Positions 58,971 through 64,000 of a DNA stretch of 64,000 nt are shown in pieces (positions within the stretch are counted from its first letter, which is position 1; every line of letters starts with the position of its first letter). Source of the DNA: Sipunculus nudus (lineage: Eukaryota > Annelida > Sipuncula > Golfingiida > Sipunculidae); NCBI GenBank assembly GCA_026874595.1, contig CM049308.1, positions 92,695,624 through 92,759,623 of the forward strand, in the 5' to 3' direction. The notes under the pieces were generated by a model, which was not told the DNA's origin, did no database searches, and saw only the letters and a program-made list of their open reading frames with translations. Position numbers and translations under genes: made by a program.

Positions 58971-60119
58971 TGTCACCCCTAACTTAACGTGAAAACTTTA
59001 CAACGGATATATCCTATAAAACCATACGATGGGTTTACGCTCGCCACTTGATTTCACTCATCAAGAAATTAGATCCCGGCCATTACAGGTGACATTTCCA
59101 GGTTCTTTTAAGGACGTGTATTAAAATACCAGACAATCATACACCCAGATCAATAGAAATTATGAGACATCAGGTTAAATTCACAAATATAATTCAAGAC
59201 AATACTTACAGAGACACAAATGTGAGTGTGTGCGTTGATGTGTCAATACGACAGTTCTTCACATTAAAATTACAGGATATTTACTGAGTCCATGGTTTGT
59301 ATAAAAAAAACCATAAAGTCCAGTTCCTTCAGAGATCTCTGGTTACTGTTTTGTGTAGAATCTAGCGTATGGTTAGCACCATATAGATCTAGTCTTTCTG
59401 AGTTTAGTGATCTTCAACTAATCTTGCTTGTCAGCAACCCGGGTAGGTTTACGTTCACATGAATGCAATAGCGCTCTTTGTTTACGTAGAGCTTAGAGTC
59501 CTTGACCTTGCTCGTGTAGCAATGGTTTCACGGCTTACGGCGGTTATGTATCTAGGTCAAGCTGAACTAGGCCGGCAGGTGACGAGCGCTCTTTCACTTT
59601 ATCGCCAATACGAAGCTCTGTCGGCAGCACGGCTGAGTTCTCATGAGTTGGGTCCTTGCCTCATGTAGAAGCTTGCTTCTATGCCGTTCCTGGCGTTTCA
59701 ATGTTCCTATTCCCGTGCGTGCGTGCTGCCTCCTCAAGCTTCAAGACCCAACTGAACCAACATTCAGCGTCTCTTCTTGAAGTCTGACGTCACAATCGCC
59801 TGTTCACTGTGTACGGCAATCCGGTTCTCTGATTGGCTTATTTCTCAAGTGTCCCATACAAGGATATATGTGACCTAGTTTGACTGTTAGCGTCACCATG
59901 GCGACCCACATACCAAATGTAATAATTACACACGATGCGTGACACGGATAAATCAGCTGATAGCCGATGGGATTCCATACAAGAATACACAATATATATA
60001 TACAATCAAGACCTGTCAACGCTTTAGGATGACGCTTCACGTCAATATCAATAGAGAACAGACTTCGTTAAACTATGATACAAAACACCGTACATATTGT
60101 CACCTATTGTCTGGTGACA
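58971..60119 (-). repeat. 5' LTR of unit I, 1,149 bp
   Basis: It differs from the other two by a TA repeat shorter by 2 bp and at least one T-to-C change (CCCATACAAGG against CCCATATAAGG). Its outer end at 60119 is where similarity to the internal copies stops, which fixes the LTR start as TGTCACCAGAC on the minus strand. The inner end is inferred from the matching GGTGACA. Confidence 0.82.
59785..59792. promoter_or_regulatory. CRE/ATF palindrome TGACGTCA in the LTR
   Basis: A perfect TGACGTCA lies 40 bp from an inverted CCAAT box (ATTGG at 59832-59836) in the U3-side part of the LTR. The same pair is present in all three LTRs. CREB/ATF and CCAAT-binding factors are usual at animal promoters, so this is a good candidate for the element's promoter core. 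Confidence 0.45.
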
Positions 60120-63393
<3,274 letters not shown>

Positions 63394-63602
63394 TGAGAAT
63401 ATAAATGATAGTTAAAGGCATTCCTTAATGAGAAATATCCAAGCCTTTGAGTACCATTGCTGTGTGTCTCAGTCATTTTTGATTGATAGTTTCTTGGTAT
63501 AATGCATTTTTTCCAAACATTCTGTATCCATTGTTACCATAATAATAAATTTTGTATCCATAATGTTACCCTGATGTTTAATTATCATTGTTTTTTGTTA
63601 TG

Positions 63603-64000
63603 CCCCCGCCACAAAGTGGCCGGGGCATATAGTTTTACCTATGTCCGTCCTTCCGTCATTCCGAAATCAAACAGTTGTACGGACTTTTTTTAGCAATGCC
63701 TGCAGATATTGGCCTGATTTTTGGTGTGTCGGCAGATATAGACCAGTTACAAATCGAGTTCGCGTTTCGTCCCGGTTGACTTACTTGTGACCGTTTTACA
63801 GCTCCTAAACTTAAAAAATTTCATGAAAAATAGAAATTTCATGACAAATACACATGTACCGACTTTTTTTCGCAATGCCTGCAGATATTTGCCTGATTTT
63901 TGGTGTGTGGGCAGATAATGACCAGTTACAGATCGAGTTCGCGTTTTGTCCCAGTTGATCTACTTTTGACTGTTTTACGGCTCCTAAACTTAGAAAATTT
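63603..64000 (+). repeat. Molluscan-type repeat with GCCCCCGCCACAAAGTGGCC head
   Basis: The head is a self-complementary GCCCCCGCCACAAAGTGGCC with GGGGC arm. It is followed by a direct repeat of about 188 bp: ACTTTTTTTAGCAATGCCTG near 63684 recurs as ACTTTTTTTCGCAATGCCTG near 63862. It lies in SRP54 intron 3 and runs off the window. Confidence 0.65.

Larger units (their letters stand above)
44418..60119 (-). mobile_element. Tandem array of a Gmr1-like LTR retrotransposon (2 full units plus a truncated third)
   Basis: Read on the minus strand the order is LTR (60119-58971), internal, LTR (53604-52454), internal, LTR (47087-45937), then an internal region ending inside gag at 44418. Spacing between equivalent points is 6,517-6,518 bp. 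Adjacent units share a single LTR. The left edge of the array is set by divergence at 60120, where the last LTR meets unique DNA. Protein domains resemble Ty3/gypsy but run gag, protease, integrase, reverse transcriptase, RNase H. Integrase before RT is the Gmr1 arrangement. The copies differ by only a handful of bases. Confidence 0.88.

Overview
The window is animal nuclear DNA, most likely from a marine mollusc (probably a bivalve). It is AT-rich. Its genes have short exons with GT-AG introns several hundred bases to several kilobases long. Most of the rest is layers of diverged transposons, MITEs and tandem repeats that look like molluscan repeat families. No bacterial operon, rRNA, tRNA or CRISPR array was found. 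Exons were placed by eye from splice signals, conserved intron phase and comparison of paralogs within the window, so boundaries are predictions.

Layout. (1) 306-8092, minus strand: a five-exon glycine N-acyltransferase (GLYAT)-like gene, here gene A. Its second intron holds a hAT-type element with a perfect 8-bp target duplication and a second, nested element. A probable solo LTR ends about 50 bp upstream of its start codon, in the same orientation. (2) 10182-12372, minus: a decayed copy of exons 1-3 of gene A (pseudogene B). (3) 12.7-15.4 kb: remains of a gypsy-type integrase split by a repeat, then a LINE fragment. (4) 16.9-21.9 kb: interspersed repeats, a LINE reverse-transcriptase relic and a pogo/Tc1-like element. 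(5) 22118-32900, plus: a second complete five-exon GLYAT-like gene (gene C) with the same intron phases as A. A nested repeat complex of about 4 kb fills its last intron. (6) 33.0-44.4 kb: a LINE 3' end, tandem repeats, hAT-like MITEs and mosaic repeats. (7) 44418-60119, minus: a tandem array of an almost undamaged LTR retrotransposon, arranged LTR-internal-LTR-internal-LTR-truncated internal, period 6,517 bp. (8) 61406 to the window end, plus: the first three coding exons of SRP54.

The retrotransposon is the most unusual item. Its protein domains are Ty3/gypsy-like, but the order is gag-protease-integrase-reverse transcriptase-RNase H, with integrase before RT as in Ty1/copia. That arrangement is known from Gmr1-like elements, first described in deuterostomes. 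Both full units carry the same single in-frame TGA between the integrase catalytic core and the integrase C-terminal module, which is joined to RT. The units differ at only a few positions, so the array is young.

Genes A and C belong to one family, point away from each other, and form a small cluster with pseudogene B. SRP54 is unrelated housekeeping. Gene A and its decayed copy B also date the insertions: the hAT element and the solo LTR are in A but absent from the matching places in B, so both arrived after the duplication.
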